Shown: positions 63,472 to 64,000 of the stretch, piece after piece
Layout: each line of letters begins with the position of its first letter
How positions within the stretch are numbered: the first letter of the stretch is position 1
From: Luidia sarsii
Lineage: Eukaryota > Echinodermata > Asteroidea > Paxillosida > Luidiidae
Length of the DNA stretch: 64,000 bases
Direction of reading: 5' to 3'
Assembly (NCBI GenBank): GCA_949987565.1
Contig: OX465121.1
Span: forward strand, 6,962,774-7,026,773
The notes under the pieces: generated by a model
Told to the model about the DNA's origin: nothing
Seen by the model: the letters and a program-made list of their open reading frames with translations, nothing else
Databases searched by the model: none
Translations under genes and position numbers: made by a program

Positions 63472-64000
63472 GCAAGCAGCACGTGCTCCCGAACCCCCGG
63501 TGTCCCCCCCCCTTCCCTCGCCTCCCCTTGTCTCCGAGAGAACTCAGGTTTTGCGGGCAAAGCACTGAACACTCAGTGCTTATTACGTCAAGCAGGGCAA
63601 ACCCTCATTGACTCTCGATCCCCCCCCCCTTCCAAAAAAAAAAATAGTCTCCGCCAAATTAATAGCAACCATTATTTTATCCGTAAGGGAAGAACAGGGA
63701 AAGAGATTTTTGTCTATCTCAAAACTGTCTCTGTATCTATTCTATGGCAACCTGATATCACGAGAGAGGTGAGGTGAATCGTGTCCAAATGGGACAAAGA
63801 ATCGTGTGTTTTGGTCTCTACATCAACGAACACCGTTCACACGTACGTATAGGCCTTGAAACTCTCTGGCATGTCAGAGGTCGCCTTGCCTTGCGACGCG
63901 CCCACTCAAATTTTCTTGGCTATTGTTGCCCCCCCCCCCCATCAAAAGAAAATAGAAGAAACACGGTCAGCTCTCCTTTCCTTCGATTCGATTGACAACA
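63472..64000. other. Putative intron 2 start with poly-C tracts; no exon recognised
   Basis: I find no sequence resembling the rest of a CULT domain (second C-x2-C with Trp residues). Two similar poly-C plus A-rich stretches occur at about 63621-63646 and 63929-63955. Open frames on both strands around 63224-63611 are antisense to exon 2 or run through the C-rich tract. The frame at 63774-63995 shows no recognisable domain. Confidence 0.5.

Noticed and set aside
63224..63572. Minus-strand ORFs opposite exon 2
   Set aside because: Antisense shadows of the CULT-like exon and the C-rich tract; low-complexity Gly/Arg sequence.

Overview
This window looks like nuclear DNA of a eukaryote, most likely an invertebrate animal. 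I see no bacterial-type gene packing, no operons and no Shine-Dalgarno-spaced genes. The unique part (about 57.9-64 kb) has split-gene signals, a broken THAP zinc-finger sequence, a candidate secreted CULT-domain gene, short inverted-repeat elements, and long palindromic TACATGTA-type and CTAGTAC-type simple repeats. My impression that such repeats are frequent in marine deuterostomes (echinoderm, hemichordate, amphioxus) is memory, not proof, so the phylum is a low-confidence guess.

Region 1 (1-57600, 90 % of the window) is one head-to-tail tandem array of a ~1746-bp monomer. There are 32 complete monomer intervals between landmark positions 1586 and 57470, plus partial copies at each end; the left end lies outside the window. 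Each monomer holds, in + orientation: a short ORF of 94-117 codons; a tRNA-Gly-like module on the minus strand (module A); a ~250-bp A/purine-rich block of three degenerate subrepeats; a ~300-bp GC- and CpG-rich block packed with 6-8 bp palindromes; a second minus-strand tRNA-Gly-like module (module B); and a ~600-bp AT-rich spacer leading to the next ORF. Shared rare variants show a higher-order repeat of four monomers (period 6985-6988 bp), overlaid by a 3493-bp dimer duplication. The last copy is the most diverged.

Region 2 (57598-57859) is a single plus-strand copy of the tRNA-like module. It replaces the array in mid-ORF and sets the array edge. It joins the head of module A to the tail of module B, so it probably shows the full extent of an independently dispersed element.

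Region 3 (57860-61767) is mostly non-coding. It contains a frameshifted THAP-domain remnant (58134-58330), a palindromic ACATGT microsatellite (58490-58800), and an inverted pair of 112-bp repeats with TGTGACCCGG tips (60228-60339 and 61123-61234). The right member also starts a possible 468-bp MITE ending at 61590.

Region 4 (61768-64000) is best read as the 5' part of a gene on the + strand. Exon 1 (61768-61903) encodes a signal peptide or signal anchor. Intron 1 contains a CTAGTAC microsatellite and a ~286-bp inverted-repeat element. Exon 2 (63325-63471) encodes the start of a CULT (cereblon/thalidomide-binding-type) domain, in matching phase. The remaining exons would lie past the window.

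The array is the main candidate for something undescribed: a long-monomer satellite that carries about 66 tRNA-like Pol III-type units and is organised in tetramers. I do not recognise the monomer, and the short ORF is not convincingly protein-coding.
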